Source: Robbsia sp. KACC 23696 (GTDB lineage: Bacteria > Pseudomonadota > Gammaproteobacteria > Burkholderiales > Burkholderiaceae). From it: a stretch of 64,000 nucleotides of DNA. The stretch covers positions 868,001 to 932,000 of the forward strand of contig NZ_CP156628.1 in assembly GCF_039852015.1 (NCBI RefSeq). Direction: 5' to 3'. The notes under the pieces were generated by a model. The model had not been told where the DNA came from, searched no databases, and saw only the letters and a list, made by a program, of their open reading frames with translations. Below, in pieces: positions 17,170-27,071 of the stretch; positions within the stretch are counted from its first letter, which is position 1; each line of letters opens with the position of its first letter. The position numbers were made by a program, and so were the translations under genes.

Positions 17170-17349
17170 CGTTTGCGCCTCTGAAAACCTGTACTTAATC
17201 TCAAATTAGTGAGCGCCCTATCCTGCCGTCCGCCGGATGCGCCGCGAGAAACACATCGGTCTCTCGCAGACCCACCCGTCTAACGCCGTTTCATAGGATA
17301 TCGGCATGAATCCGCATGATCTTGAGGGCAGATTGCACTCAATCGCGTA

Positions 17350-18450
17350 CTATACGCGATGTGCGCGCTCGCCCATCGACAGCAATTTCTGCATGACGTG
17401 GTGCGTCATTTGCTGGACCGACACCGACTCACACGCGGCACCGATCAGCACCGCTTCTCGCGGCATCCCGTACACCACGCAGCTGGCCTCGTCCTGCGCA
17501 AAAGTGTAGGCGCCGGCGCGACGCATCGCACCCATTCCCACCGCGCCGTCCTTGCCCATTCCCGTCAAGATAACGCCGATCGCGTTCTTGCCGGCAAACT
17601 CCGCCACGGAATTGAATAACACGTCGACCGAAGGGCGGTGCCGATTGACCGGCGCCGCATCGCTCAAGGCCGCCACGTAGTTGGCGCCACTGCGCGCCAA
17701 CGACAGGTGGAAATCGCCCGGTGCGATATACGCATGGCCCGGTAGCAGCCGCTCGCCGTGCTCCGCTTCCTTCACGGCGATCCGGCACAAGGAATCCAGG
17801 CGTTTGGCAAAGGACTTCGTAAAGCCGGCAGGCATATGCTGCGTGATCAACACCGCCGGAGCGTCCGACGGCATCGGCATCAGCACTTCCTTGATCGCTT
17901 CGGTACCGCCGGTGGACGCGCCGATCGCGATCAGCTTTTCCGTCGATACCAGCATATTGCGCAGCGGCGACACCGCTGCCGGCGCGCCGGCTGGCGCCGC
18001 GGCGCCAGCGGCTGCGGGCGCACGTGCGGCGAGAGGCCGCACCTTGGCGCGCGATGCGGCGCGGATCTTGTCCGCAATGATCTGCGTGTAGTCCAGCAGG
18101 CCGTCGCGGATGCCGACCTTCGGCTTCGACACGAAGTCGACGGCACCGAGTTCCAGCGCGCGCATCGTGATTTCCGAGCCGCGCTCCGTCAGCGACGACA
18201 CCATGACGACCGGCGTCGGGCGCAAACGCATCAGTCGTTCGAGAAAATCGAGACCGTCCATCCGCGGCATTTCGACGTCCAGCGTCAAGACGTCCGGATT
18301 GTGCTGCTTGATCAGTTCCCGTGCGACGAGGGGGTCCGGCGCCGTGGCGCACACCATCATGTCGGGCTGGCTCGAGATGATTTCCGTCATCAGGCTGCGT
18401 ACCAACGCGGAATCATCGATGCAAAGGACGCGAATCTTCGGGGTAGACAT
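17350..18450 (-). CDS. cheB: Protein-glutamate methylesterase/deamidase CheB
   Basis: CheB removes methyl groups from MCP glutamates and deamidates glutamines, giving adaptation. The 366-residue product has an N-terminal receiver (D12/D13, phosphorylation site D58 in [12 protein letters not shown]). An Ala/Pro-rich linker (about 140-165) follows, then the esterase domain with nucleophile Ser in [10 protein letters not shown], His in ITQHMPAG and Asp in RPSVDVLF. The start is ATG 18450, which shares its A with the last base of the cheD stop (TGATG). A GTG immediately before is possible. It belongs to the cheR-cheD-cheB unit. Confidence 0.97.
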   Translation of the reverse strand: MSTPKIRVLCIDDSALVRSLMTEIISSQPDMMVCATAPDPLVARELIKQHNPDVLTLDVEMPRMDGLDFLERLMRLRPTPVVMVSSLTERGSEITMRALELGAVDFVSKPKVGIRDGLLDYTQIIADKIRAASRAKVRPLAARAPAAAGAAAPAGAPAAVSPLRNMLVSTEKLIAIGASTGGTEAIKEVLMPMPSDAPAVLITQHMPAGFTKSFAKRLDSLCRIAVKEAEHGERLLPGHAYIAPGDFHLSLARSGANYVAALSDAAPVNRHRPSVDVLFNSVAEFAGKNAIGVILTGMGKDGAVGMGAMRRAGAYTFAQDEASCVVYGMPREAVLIGAACESVSVQQMTHHVMQKLLSMGERAHRV

Positions 18451-19316
18451 CACATCGTCTCAGTAATGGTTTTTGTTGTTGGCGAAGCCGGCGGCGTCGC
18501 GGGCGCCGGGCGCCGGATAAAAAGTTCGACCCTCGACTTCGGCGCGGGCGCGGCCCCCGAAGTGACCGCCGACGCCGTGGCCGTCGCGCCCGCCACGGCC
18601 GCGGTTTTCGTCGACGTCACGCCGGAGGTGGCTGCGGCCGGACGCGGCGCGGTGCCGCGCGCGGCGGCCCCGAACAGCTGCATCGTTTCCGGGGCGCGGC
18701 GCGCATGCCGGTCGCGCATCGCACCCATTTCTTCGGCCATTGCCTTTTCACGTTGCGCCAGCTCGATCTCCGCGGTGCGGCTGACCGGATCGGTCACGCG
18801 CACGTCCAGCGGCAGCTTGCGCACCATGGCGCGCCCGCTCGTCGGCATATAGGCAACCTTGCGCGGGTGCTCCCCTTGTAGATCCTCGGCGACGATCCGA
18901 ATGCCTTCGAGCGCCAGATAACGGCGGACAAAGCGCGAATTGTCGTCGCCGATATTCAAGGTGTGCATCCGCTTGAGCACCGCGGCGCCGCCGAACACCT
19001 TCGCTTCGAGCGAGGCACGGCGCGCGCCGCGCTTGATCAATTCGTTGATCAGCACTTCCATCAAGAAGGAGCCGTAACGCATCGCGTCGGACAAGGCGCG
19101 CGACGGATCGCCGCCGCCGTCCGGCAGCATGAAATGGTTCATGCCGCCCAATCCCGAATAAGGATCGCGAATACAGGCGGACACGCAGGAACCCAGCACC
19201 GTCGTCAGCACCATATCGTCGCTGGTGACGAAGAATTCATTCATCAACAGCTTGACGCCCGGCTTGCCGAAATCCATATCCTGATAGAAATGGTTGGCTT
19301 GCGGCAGCGCACTCAT
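18450..19316 (-). CDS. cheD: Chemoreceptor glutamine deamidase CheD
   Basis: CheD deamidates receptor glutamines. The 288-residue product has the family core in its first 200 residues, including the catalytic Cys in [13 protein letters not shown] and the catalytic His in GMNHFMLPD. The [10 protein letters not shown] and [14 protein letters not shown] segments also fit. An Ala/Thr-rich tail of about 80 residues follows, ending in VELFIRRPA and TITETM; this exceeds the usual length of about 160-230. Both ends overlap neighbours: its ATG lies in the cheR stop (ATGA) and its TGA in the cheB start. Confidence 0.95.
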   Translation of the reverse strand: MSALPQANHFYQDMDFGKPGVKLLMNEFFVTSDDMVLTTVLGSCVSACIRDPYSGLGGMNHFMLPDGGGDPSRALSDAMRYGSFLMEVLINELIKRGARRASLEAKVFGGAAVLKRMHTLNIGDDNSRFVRRYLALEGIRIVAEDLQGEHPRKVAYMPTSGRAMVRKLPLDVRVTDPVSRTAEIELAQREKAMAEEMGAMRDRHARRAPETMQLFGAAARGTAPRPAAATSGVTSTKTAAVAGATATASAVTSGAAPAPKSRVELFIRRPAPATPPASPTTKTITETM

Positions 19317-20338
19317 CGACGGTTACCCGCAAGCGCAGCGGCACGACTGTCGCCGGCGGCAAGCAGATTCGACGAGGCAGCCGGCTCCGACGTCCGCTCG
19401 TAGACCGTCTGTCCCTTCAAGCGGAACGCCGAGGTCATATACGAGAAGTTCTCCGAGTGTCCAGCGAACAACAGACCGCCCGGCTTGATCAGCGGCGCGA
19501 ACGTTTCCAGGATGCGCGCCTGCGTCGGCTTGTCGAAATAGATCATCACATTGCGACAGAAGATCACATCGAACGGGCCCTGGCGCTGCACCTGCTGCCA
19601 CGGCGGTGCAATCAGATTGCACTGCTCGAACGAGACCATCGCGCGCAGCGCATCGTTGACGCGCACACGACCTTCGCGCGAGCCGGTGCCACGCAGGAAA
19701 AAGCGTTGCAGCCGCCCGGTGGGAAGACCCTTGACCTGGTCCGCCGTGTAGATACCGGCCGATGCCGTCGCCAGCGCCTGCGTATCGATATCGGTGGCGA
19801 GCACCTTCGCCTGACCCTGACGTCCCGCCGCTTCGGCCAGCGTCATCGCGATCGAGTACGGCTCCTCACCGGTCGACGCGGCGCAGCACCATACATTCAG
19901 CGGCGACGTATGCTTGGCGGCGAATTCGGAGAGAATCGGGAAATGGTGTCCTTCACGGAAAAACGCGGTCAGGTTCGTCGTCAGCGCATTGGTGAACGCT
20001 TCCCACTCCTGAGGATCGCGGCTGCGCTCCAGATTATCGAGATAGGTCGAGAACGATGGAATCCCCAGCACGCGCAGGCGGCGCGCGAGCCGGTTGTAGA
20101 CCATGTCACGCTTCTGGTCCGACAGGGAAATCCCCGCTTCCCGGTAGATCAACGCGCGAATACGGGTGAAGTCATCAGCGGTGAACGGGAAATCGCGCGC
20201 CGCTTCAAGGTCGCTGCTAGAGATTCCGGTCACGGCGGAACCGCCGGACAAGCCGTGGCCCGAGGACGTAGGGGAGGACTGTGCATTCGTACGGGACGAA
20301 GGCGACAGCGAGCTGGGCGCAGTGCGGAACGCAGTCAT
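19313..20338 (-). CDS. cheR: Chemotaxis protein methyltransferase CheR
   Basis: CheR methylates MCP glutamates using S-adenosylmethionine. The 341-residue product has a Ser-rich, probably flexible first 45 residues, then the N-terminal helical domain ([20 protein letters not shown]). The SAM-binding domain carries [33 protein letters not shown] and [13 protein letters not shown]. The beta-subdomain that binds the receptor pentapeptide is present (about 215-240). This fits with the neighbouring MCP, whose last residues are EWESF. The start at ATG 20338 has no strong SD. It lies downstream of the MCP gene across 255 bp. Confidence 0.96.
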   Translation of the reverse strand: MTAFRTAPSSLSPSSRTNAQSSPTSSGHGLSGGSAVTGISSSDLEAARDFPFTADDFTRIRALIYREAGISLSDQKRDMVYNRLARRLRVLGIPSFSTYLDNLERSRDPQEWEAFTNALTTNLTAFFREGHHFPILSEFAAKHTSPLNVWCCAASTGEEPYSIAMTLAEAAGRQGQAKVLATDIDTQALATASAGIYTADQVKGLPTGRLQRFFLRGTGSREGRVRVNDALRAMVSFEQCNLIAPPWQQVQRQGPFDVIFCRNVMIYFDKPTQARILETFAPLIKPGGLLFAGHSENFSYMTSAFRLKGQTVYERTSEPAASSNLLAAGDSRAAALAGNRR

Positions 20339-20593
20339 GTCAACGCATCAATTCAAGACAACCGTTTAACCGGCCCGGACTGGCGGCTCGTTGCGGCATC
20401 TTCGCGCCGCGCCGCCAACCGGACACATCTTCGAGCGGCCCACGGCCCACTCACCGCAGCGCGCCTCGCGCCCAGCCCCAGCTCCTTCGTGCATGCGCCG
20501 GTGCGCTTCACTGCGGGACCGATCACGCTCATTGGCCGGCGTGGATGATCCCGTCGATGTTCCTGAACGGTCCGTGATACGAGGTGACGCTTA

Positions 20594-22180
20594 TTAAAAC
20601 GACTCCCACTCACCTTCCGCCGTGCTCGCCTTGAACGCGCGCGTGCTGCTGCCGATCGGCGCGGACGCCTGTTCGGCGGCCGCCGCGGGTGCCGACGTTG
20701 CCGTCGACGCACGCTTGCTGCTCGCGGCGGTCGATACCGCGGCTGCCGCCGATGCAGTGCTGGCCGCGGCCTTCGCGCTACCCGCCGACGATCCGGCACG
20801 ATCGGCGATACGATTTGCCACCCGACTCTTCAACTTCGGCTTCGATGCTGCGCCACCAACCGGCTTCGCGATCACGACCGGCGCCATCGTCGGCGCCACG
20901 CGGGCCGCAGTCGATCGTGCCGCAGCCGCGGCCGTAGCCGGCGTCGACCCCAGCTGATCCAAACGATAGTGGCCGAGGGCCGTATTCAATTGCCGCGTCT
21001 GCTCTTCCAGCGATGCGGCCGCGGCCGCCGCCTCTTCCACCAAGGCAGCGTTCTGCTGCGTCACGCCATCCATCTGCGTCACGGCTTGATTCACTTGCTC
21101 GATGCCGCCGCGCTGCTCTTCGGACGCGGCGCTGATTTCGCCCATGATGTCCGTCACACGCCGCACCGCCTGCACGATCTCGTTCATCGTGGCGCCGGCA
21201 CGCGCCACCAATTCGGAACCGCTGTGTACTTTCTGCGCCGAATCACCGATCAGCGCCTTGATTTCCTTCGCCGCCGCCGCGCTGCGCTGCGCCAGACTGC
21301 GCACTTCGCCCGCAACCACCGCGAAACCACGCCCTTGCTCACCGGCACGAGCCGCTTCCACCGCGGCGTTCAGCGCCAGAATATTCGTCTGGAACGCGAT
21401 GCCTTCGATGACGCCGATGATGTCGACGACCTTGTCCGAGCTGGCCGTGATGCCCTGCATCGTCACGACGACTTCGCCCACCACCTCACCGCCGCGCGAC
21501 GCGATTTCCGACGCGTTGGCCGCCAATTGGCTGGCCTGCCGCGCGTTGTCGGTGTTCTGGCGAACCGTCGTCGTCAACTGATCCATGCTCGACGCGGTCT
21601 GCTGCAACGACGCCGCCTGCTGTTCGGTACGCGACGAGAGGTCCGTATTACCCGCGGCGATTTCGCGCGCGCCGACACCGATACTGTTGGCGCTCGACGT
21701 CACCGTGCGCAGCGTGCTCGACAGACCGTGCTGCATCGCATCGATCGCTTCGAAAACCCGGCCCATCTCATTACGCGAGCCATCGCCATACGTATTGTCG
21801 ACGCGCTGCGACAAGTCGCCGGCCGCGATCCGGTGGAATAAACCCGTCGCGGCATCCAGCGGCGCAATGACCTGACGGCGCAGCAACCACAGCGTGGCCA
21901 GTCCGAATCCCACCGCCACGATCAGCGCGACGACGATGGCGACATCGAGCATCGATAAACGGTCATGCGCGGCGCTCAGCATCTCGTTGGTGGAGGCCTG
22001 CAATGTCGCACCGGCACTGCCCATCTGGCCGGCGGCGACCGACACGTTCTGCGCCATCGTCTCGATCGCGCCCGTTGCCGCACGCAAGGCGAAATAGCCG
22101 ACCGCACTGCCGCACACCAGCATCAACACGAAAATACCCACCACCGCCTGCAAGGTGGCCCGGATCGTCAACTGTTTCAT
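20594..22180 (-). CDS. Methyl-accepting chemotaxis protein with very short periplasmic domain
   Basis: The 528-residue receptor has TM1 at about 11-33, only some 44 periplasmic residues (34-77), TM2 at about 78-100, a HAMP domain (101-153) and the kinase-control module with the hairpin tip [20 protein letters not shown] and [20 protein letters not shown]. Normal Tar/Tsr-type sensors have about 150 periplasmic residues, so this protein can hardly bind a ligand in the usual four-helix bundle. It may sense through the membrane, through HAMP, or through partners. The C-terminus is a long Ala-rich linker ending exactly in EWESF, resembling the CheR/CheB-binding pentapeptide NWETF. It is encoded between cheW and cheR. 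Confidence 0.93.
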   Translation of the reverse strand: MKQLTIRATLQAVVGIFVLMLVCGSAVGYFALRAATGAIETMAQNVSVAAGQMGSAGATLQASTNEMLSAAHDRLSMLDVAIVVALIVAVGFGLATLWLLRRQVIAPLDAATGLFHRIAAGDLSQRVDNTYGDGSRNEMGRVFEAIDAMQHGLSSTLRTVTSSANSIGVGAREIAAGNTDLSSRTEQQAASLQQTASSMDQLTTTVRQNTDNARQASQLAANASEIASRGGEVVGEVVVTMQGITASSDKVVDIIGVIEGIAFQTNILALNAAVEAARAGEQGRGFAVVAGEVRSLAQRSAAAAKEIKALIGDSAQKVHSGSELVARAGATMNEIVQAVRRVTDIMGEISAASEEQRGGIEQVNQAVTQMDGVTQQNAALVEEAAAAAASLEEQTRQLNTALGHYRLDQLGSTPATAAAAARSTAARVAPTMAPVVIAKPVGGAASKPKLKSRVANRIADRAGSSAGSAKAAASTASAAAAVSTAASSKRASTATSAPAAAAEQASAPIGSSTRAFKASTAEGEWESF

Positions 22181-22225
22181 CTCTGGTCCGTGCTCCGATC
22201 AAAACCGGTTCTACTACCCTTCGGC

Positions 22226-22250
22226 GTCGCGCCCAACTACGGGGCGCGAC
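22226..22250. other. GC-rich inverted repeat in the leader of the MCP gene
   Basis: GTCGCGCCC (22226-22234) and GGGCGCGAC (22242-22250) form a perfect 9-bp stem with a 7-base loop, 46 bases before the MCP start codon. It may affect mRNA stability or translation of the MCP message. Confidence 0.5.
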
Positions 22251-22282
22251 CTGTAATGCCATACCGACAGCTTACTGACACC

Positions 22283-22324
22283 GGCAGTGGACAAAGCCTC
22301 GAACAGAGGGGCTTTTCCACTGCC
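22283..22324. other. Long hairpin between cheW and the MCP gene
   Basis: GGCAGTGGA (22283-22291) and TCCACTGCC (22316-22324) form a perfect 9-bp outer stem. Inside it AAAGCC (22293-22298) and GGCTTT (22310-22315) form a second stem. No T tract follows on the minus strand, so it is more like an RNA processing or stability element, or a protein-binding site, than an intrinsic terminator. Confidence 0.6.
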
Positions 22325-22345
22325 TTTCAATCTGCTTCCGTGCGA

Positions 22346-22879
22346 TCAGGCCGCGACGTTGTCCATCAGCGCCATTTCATCGCTGGTCATCAGGCGTTCG
22401 ATGTCCATCAGAATCAACAGACGATCGTCGATCGTGCCGAGGCCCGTCAGATATTCGGTATTCAGCACCGAACCGAATTCCGGCGCCGGCTTGATCTGTG
22501 CATTCGACAGCGTCAACACGTCGGACACACCGTCCACCACCATGCCCACCACGCGCTGCGCGACGTTCAGGATGATGACCACGGTCTGGTGATCGTATTC
22601 GACCGTGCCGAGATCGAACTTGATCCGCATATCGACGATCGGCACGATGACGCCGCGCAGATTGATCACGCCCTTGATGAAATTGGGTGTGTTGGCGATG
22701 CGCGTCACCACTTCATAGCCGCGGATTTCCTGGACTTTCAGGATATCGATACCGTATTCCTCGCCACCCAACGTGAACGCAAGAAATTCCTGCGCGACGC
22801 CGTCGCCTTTCAGGTGGTGCTCGATGACCGCGAGCGGCGCCGCGCCGCGTTGGCTGGACTGGACGAGTTCGGTGCTCAT
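22346..22879 (-). CDS. cheW: Chemotaxis coupling protein CheW
   Basis: CheW links the kinase CheA to chemoreceptors. The 177-residue product has about 28 extra N-terminal residues and then a full CheW domain: [54 protein letters not shown], and [20 protein letters not shown]. The start ATG 22879 has AAGGAAG seven bases upstream. It is encoded after cheA (218-bp gap) and before the MCP (165-bp gap). Hairpins lie in both gaps. Confidence 0.97.
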   Translation of the reverse strand: MSTELVQSSQRGAAPLAVIEHHLKGDGVAQEFLAFTLGGEEYGIDILKVQEIRGYEVVTRIANTPNFIKGVINLRGVIVPIVDMRIKFDLGTVEYDHQTVVIILNVAQRVVGMVVDGVSDVLTLSNAQIKPAPEFGSVLNTEYLTGLGTIDDRLLILMDIERLMTSDEMALMDNVAA

Positions 22880-23059
22880 ATGTCTTCCTTTCCCTGGATC
22901 GCGTGACGTTTAATATGCCACGCACTGTCATATCGATTGAAAATTACGCACTTACCGCAATGCGACCGTCGGTCGCGCCCGCGTTACGCGGTGCCCCCAC
23001 ATTGCTTTGCGCACGAGGCGTCATATGCATTAGCGGCATCACCTGCCTGAAACTTGAAT

Positions 23060-23084
23060 GACGGCGCGAAATTCCGCGCCCGTC
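23060..23084 (-). terminator. Hairpin after cheA (possible attenuator)
   Basis: GGCGCG and CGCGCC (23063-23068 / 23075-23080) form a perfect stem around AAATTC. Flanking ACG/CGT bases extend it with a bulge. It begins 13 bases after the cheA stop. The following sequence is only weakly T-rich, so this may reduce rather than stop transcription into cheW. Confidence 0.4.
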
Positions 23085-23097
23085 CTCCGCGTTCGCT

Positions 23098-25404
23098 TTA
23101 TTCCGCTACGGGCAGGCTCAACAAATCGTCCTTGCCTGCGCGGTTCAATGCGGGCACGTCCAAAATCAGCGCGACGCTGCCGTCACCCAGGATCGTCGCG
23201 GCGGAAATACCGAACACCTTCCGGTAATTGGTTTCCAGATTCTTCACCACCACCTGATGCTGACCGAGCAATTCGTCGACCATCATCGCAAAACGCTTGC
23301 CCTCGGCCTGCACGATGACAACGATGGCCTTCGTCGGATCGGTGCGCGCATCGTCGACGCCGAACACCTTGTGCAATGCGACGATCGGCAGATATTCGCC
23401 GCGCACGCGCAGCACCCGGCCGTTCTCGCCCTGACCCGCGATCGTGAAGATCTCGTTATCGGTCGGCTGCATCGACTCCATGACCGAATTCAGCGGCACG
23501 ATGAAGGTCTCGCCGCCCACCTTGACGGACATGCCATCGAGGATCGCCAGCGTCAGCGGCAGCACGATGCGCGTCGTCGTACCGTTGCCCTGACGGGTCT
23601 GGATCTCGACGTGGCCGCCCATCGACTGGATGTTACGCTTCACGACATCCATGCCCACACCGCGCCCGGAGATGTCCGTCACCTGCTCGGCCGTCGAGAA
23701 GCCCGGCATGAAAATCAGCTGGGCGACTTCGTCGTCGGTCATGGCGTCGCTGACGGCCAGGCCTTGCTTCTGCGCCTTCGCGAGAATCCGCTGGCGATTC
23801 AGGCCGGCACCGTCGTCGGACACTTCGATGACGATATTGCCGCCCTGGTGTTCCGCGGACAGCACCAATTCGCCTGCCGCTTCCTTGCCGGCGGCCAGAC
23901 GCACGTCCGGCGTCTCGATGCCGTGATCCAAGCTGTTCCGCACCAAATGGGTCAGCGGATCGATGATGCGTTCGATCAGGCTCTTGTCCAATTCGGTGGC
24001 TTGACCGAACGTGACCAGATCGACCTTCTTGCCCAGCTTCGACGCCAGATCACGGACCAGACGCGGGAAGCGACTGAACACATAATCCATCGGCATCATC
24101 CGGATGGACATGACCGCTTCCTGCAGATCGCGGGCATTGCGCTCGAGCAGCGCCATGCCGTTGAACAGGCGATCATGCAGGACCGGGTCGAACTTCGAGG
24201 CGGTCTGCGCCAGCATCGCCTGGGTAATCACCAGTTCGCCGACCAGATTGATCAGTTGGTCGACCTTTTCCACGCCGACGCGAATCGAGCTGCCTTCCTG
24301 CGGCGCGCCGCCGCTCGGCGCATTGCGCGGCGTGACGGTCGCGGCCGTCGCCTGCGGCGCGCCCGCAGCGGCAGGCGCGGTGACCGCTGCCTGCACGGCC
24401 ACGGCCGGCACCGGTGACATCGACGGTGCCGTATCGGTCTGTGCCGAGACTTCGGCGGCGTCCGCGCTCTCGGCGGCATGGGCCGCGGCCTCGGCGGCGG
24501 CTTGCGCCTCTCCGCTGGTCTCGACTTGCGCCGAGGCGGCCGCCGCGGCAGCGCCGCCGTGGTCATAACTGACTTCGATCTGGTCTTCGTCGATGACGAA
24601 ACAGCACACGGCGATGATGTCGTCCGGCGAGCAATCGCTCTTCAGCCAGACGCTCAACACATTGCCGGTCTGGACGCGCGCCGTAACGGTGCCGAGGTTT
24701 GCCAGTTCATCGACGAGCAGCGACTGGTCGCCTTCCTTGACGTCGATCAACCGCACTTTCAGATTGCCGTGGTCACCGCCGCCAGCCGGTGCCGCGGCCG
24801 GCGCGGCCGCAGGCGCCGCCGCGGCAACCGACGCCTCCGCGGATGCGGCGATGGCCGGCACGTCGACCCCGGCGATTTCCTGCAACTGACGAATCACATG
24901 TCCCGGAGCGGCAGCGGGATCGGTCGTATGGTACGGGTCCGGGACCGGCGCAGCCGGCACCACTGCTGCTGCCGCCGGAGCGGCCGCCACTGCCGGCGCG
25001 CCGACCGGCGCCTGGCTGACGGCTTTCAATTTTTCGCCGAGTGCGAGGCCGAGCGCGCGGTCCGGCTCGATGGTGCCGCCCGACTCGCGGTAGGCGCGAA
25101 GCTGGACTTCCAGTACGTCCTTCGACTCAAGGAACACATCGACCATGTCCGTGCGCAGCGCCAGCTCACCGGTACGCGCCTGGTCCAGCACGGATTCGAG
25201 CACGTGCGTGGTTTCGGCGAGGACGCTGAAGCCGAAGGTGGCGGCGCCGCCTTTGATCGAGTGGGCCGCGCGGAAAATCGCGTTCAACTGTTCCGAATCC
25301 GGATGCTGGACGTCGATGCCGAGCAGCAAGCGCTCCATTTCAGTGAGCAACTCGTCCGCTTCGTCAAAGAACGTCTCGTAAAACTGGGTGATATCGAGAG
25401 ACAT
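23098..25404 (-). CDS. cheA: Chemotaxis histidine kinase CheA
   Basis: CheA is the chemotaxis kinase that phosphorylates CheY and CheB. The 768-residue product has the P1 domain with phosphorylated H48 (AAHSIKGGAATFGF), a P2-like region flanked by Ala/Pro-rich linkers (about 140-385), and the dimerisation helices. The ATP-binding domain carries the N box LVRNSLDHGIETPDV, G1 DDGAGLNRQRI and G2 GRGVGMDVVKRNI. A CheW-like P5 domain forms the C-terminus. I chose ATG 25404 because the protein then begins MSLDITQFYETFFDEADELL, the family start. A sigma-28-like promoter lies 130 bases upstream, so cheA may begin its own transcript as well as follow motA and motB. Confidence 0.96.
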   Translation of the reverse strand: MSLDITQFYETFFDEADELLTEMERLLLGIDVQHPDSEQLNAIFRAAHSIKGGAATFGFSVLAETTHVLESVLDQARTGELALRTDMVDVFLESKDVLEVQLRAYRESGGTIEPDRALGLALGEKLKAVSQAPVGAPAVAAAPAAAAVVPAAPVPDPYHTTDPAAAPGHVIRQLQEIAGVDVPAIAASAEASVAAAAPAAAPAAAPAGGGDHGNLKVRLIDVKEGDQSLLVDELANLGTVTARVQTGNVLSVWLKSDCSPDDIIAVCCFVIDEDQIEVSYDHGGAAAAAASAQVETSGEAQAAAEAAAHAAESADAAEVSAQTDTAPSMSPVPAVAVQAAVTAPAAAGAPQATAATVTPRNAPSGGAPQEGSSIRVGVEKVDQLINLVGELVITQAMLAQTASKFDPVLHDRLFNGMALLERNARDLQEAVMSIRMMPMDYVFSRFPRLVRDLASKLGKKVDLVTFGQATELDKSLIERIIDPLTHLVRNSLDHGIETPDVRLAAGKEAAGELVLSAEHQGGNIVIEVSDDGAGLNRQRILAKAQKQGLAVSDAMTDDEVAQLIFMPGFSTAEQVTDISGRGVGMDVVKRNIQSMGGHVEIQTRQGNGTTTRIVLPLTLAILDGMSVKVGGETFIVPLNSVMESMQPTDNEIFTIAGQGENGRVLRVRGEYLPIVALHKVFGVDDARTDPTKAIVVIVQAEGKRFAMMVDELLGQHQVVVKNLETNYRKVFGISAATILGDGSVALILDVPALNRAGKDDLLSLPVAE

Positions 25405-25532
25405 GACCGTTGGATCTTCCGGCTGAAAAACTGTTTGTTTCGCCTGCGCGGGTTTCCCGCACCGGGTTTTGCCACGCGAAGAGCCTTGCCCGAAACCCCT
25501 CGGACGCTCCTCAGCGTTGGCGCTTACCACGG

Positions 25533-25560
25533 GTAACGGCACGACTAGGCCTAAACTTCA
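25533..25560 (-). promoter_or_regulatory. Possible sigma-28 promoter for cheA
   Basis: On the minus strand TGAAGTTT (25553-25560) is followed after 12 bases by GCCGTTAC (25533-25540). It resembles TAAAGTTT-N11-GCCGATAA but with one extra spacer base and a G in the -35. It lies between the CheY-like gene and cheA. Confidence 0.45.
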
Positions 25561-25568
25561 ATCGCTTT

Positions 25569-25582
25569 GCGAAAATTTTCGC
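25569..25582. other. Perfect 14-bp palindrome upstream of cheA
   Basis: GCGAAAATTTTCGC is a perfect inverted repeat with no spacer. It lies nine bases upstream of the sigma-28-like -35 of cheA, a position suited to a regulator, but the protein that would bind is unknown. Confidence 0.4.
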
Positions 25583-25607
25583 GGCGCAAGACGAATCTGT
25601 CGCGAAA

Positions 25608-26021
25608 TCAGGAAGCGATGCTGCCGCGTACGCTGACCAGGACCTCGGTCAGCACTTGCGGATCCAACGGCTTCAACAACCAGCCGCTGGCGCCGGCTTC
25701 GCGCGCGGCGGCCTTGAAGTCGTCGCCATCCTCGGTGGTTAGCAACAGGATCGGCGTCTCGGCGTACGGCGCCAGATGGCGCAGACCGGCGATCAATTCG
25801 AGCCCGGTCAGCCCCGGCATATTGTGGTCGGTCAGCACCAGATCGAAAATGCGGCCACCGGCGGCCGTGGCGGCGACGGCCTTCTCCAGCCCTTGCCGAC
25901 CGTCTTCCGCCAACGTCACCGCATAGCCGGCCGCGGCCAGCGTGGCATCGAGGATCAGACGCATCGCCGGGGAGTCGTCGACGGCCAGTACGGTGGGTTT
26001 CGTCGTGCTGTCTTGGTTCAT
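25608..26021 (-). CDS. CheY-like response regulator, stand-alone receiver
   Basis: The 137-residue product is a single receiver domain with D15/D16, phosphorylation site D65 (LVLTDHNMPGLTG), Thr in LLTTEDGDD and Lys in WLLKPLDP. It resembles the receivers usually encoded next to cheA in betaproteobacterial motility clusters. It differs from the cheY at 16774 in the switch-facing surface (no YVVKPF). It might act as a phosphate sink or signal elsewhere. It lies between motB and cheA in the same direction. Confidence 0.9.
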   Translation of the reverse strand: MNQDSTTKPTVLAVDDSPAMRLILDATLAAAGYAVTLAEDGRQGLEKAVAATAAGGRIFDLVLTDHNMPGLTGLELIAGLRHLAPYAETPILLLTTEDGDDFKAAAREAGASGWLLKPLDPQVLTEVLVSVRGSIAS

Positions 26022-26051
26022 GATTTACTCGTGATCTGCTTGTTTGGCGCC

Positions 26052-27071
26052 TCAGGGCGCGGCTGGGGAGGCGGCTTGACTATTGGGTGCGCCAATCGAC
26101 GTCGACTGCGCCTGCGCGCTGCGGGCGTTGTCGAGCACCGCCGGTCGGGCACGATCATTCATCAACTGTCGCTCCGACCGCCGGTTCAATACGAGAATAC
26201 TGATACGGCGGTTGCGTGGATCGACGGCATCGTCGGGATTGAAGGGATTCGTATCCGCCAGCCCGATGACGCGGAGCACCCGATCCTGCGACATGCCGCC
26301 TGAAATCAATTCCCGACGCGACGCATTCGCGCGATCCGCCGACAATTCCCAGTTGGTATAACCATTGGCGCCACCGGCATAAGGCGTCGCATCGGTATGC
26401 CCTTCAAGGACGAGGCGATTCGGCACCTGATTCAGCACCGGCCCCAATTCGCGCAGGATCGCCCGCATATACGGTTCGACTTCGGCGCTCGCATTGGCGA
26501 ACATCGGACGGTTCTTCGAGTCGACGATCTGGATGCGCAAGCCGTCACGGGTGACGTCCAGCACGATCTGGTTGCGGAACGCCTTCAGCGCGGCATTGTT
26601 GTCCAAGGCGTTTTGAATACGCGTCTGCAAGCTGCGCAAATTGTCGTCCTCGGCATCCTTCTGGATCACCGTGTCCGGCGAGGACGTCGGATCGGGGGCG
26701 ATGCCCGGCGCCGATACCGGCTTGCCGGCATTGTCGTTGGACGTGGTGTCGCTGGTCGAACGCGCCCCATCCACCTTGCGCTGCTCGCCGTCGCGACGCG
26801 TGATATCGGTACCGCCGCCCTTCAATACGCTGCGCCCGTCGGCGGCACGATCGCCGCCGAGGAGAGAGACCTTCAACGGCTGCTTGAAATAGTCGGCGAT
26901 GCCTTCCAGCTTCGCGCCATTCACGGAGCCCAGCAGCCACATCAACAGAAAGAACGCCATCAGCGCCGTCATGAAGTCCGCATACGCGAGCTTCCAGCCG
27001 CCACCGTGCGACTTGGCGCGTACGGGGCCGCCGCGGCGAATGACGATCGGACGTTCGGGGCGCGTTTCCAT
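26052..27071 (-). CDS. motB: Flagellar motor stator protein MotB
   Basis: MotB anchors the stator to peptidoglycan and carries the proton-binding Asp. The 339-residue product has the single membrane segment KLAYADFMTALMAFFLLMWL with D32, the essential proton acceptor, then the plug region. A Pro/Asp-rich linker (about 85-150) follows. The OmpA-like peptidoglycan-binding domain carries LEGHTDATPYAGG, NWELSADRANASRRELISGG and NRRISILVLN. The C-terminal 40 residues are low in complexity. ATG 27071 overlaps the motA stop (TGATG), so the two are translationally coupled. Confidence 0.97.
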   Translation of the reverse strand: METRPERPIVIRRGGPVRAKSHGGGWKLAYADFMTALMAFFLLMWLLGSVNGAKLEGIADYFKQPLKVSLLGGDRAADGRSVLKGGGTDITRRDGEQRKVDGARSTSDTTSNDNAGKPVSAPGIAPDPTSSPDTVIQKDAEDDNLRSLQTRIQNALDNNAALKAFRNQIVLDVTRDGLRIQIVDSKNRPMFANASAEVEPYMRAILRELGPVLNQVPNRLVLEGHTDATPYAGGANGYTNWELSADRANASRRELISGGMSQDRVLRVIGLADTNPFNPDDAVDPRNRRISILVLNRRSERQLMNDRARPAVLDNARSAQAQSTSIGAPNSQAASPAAP

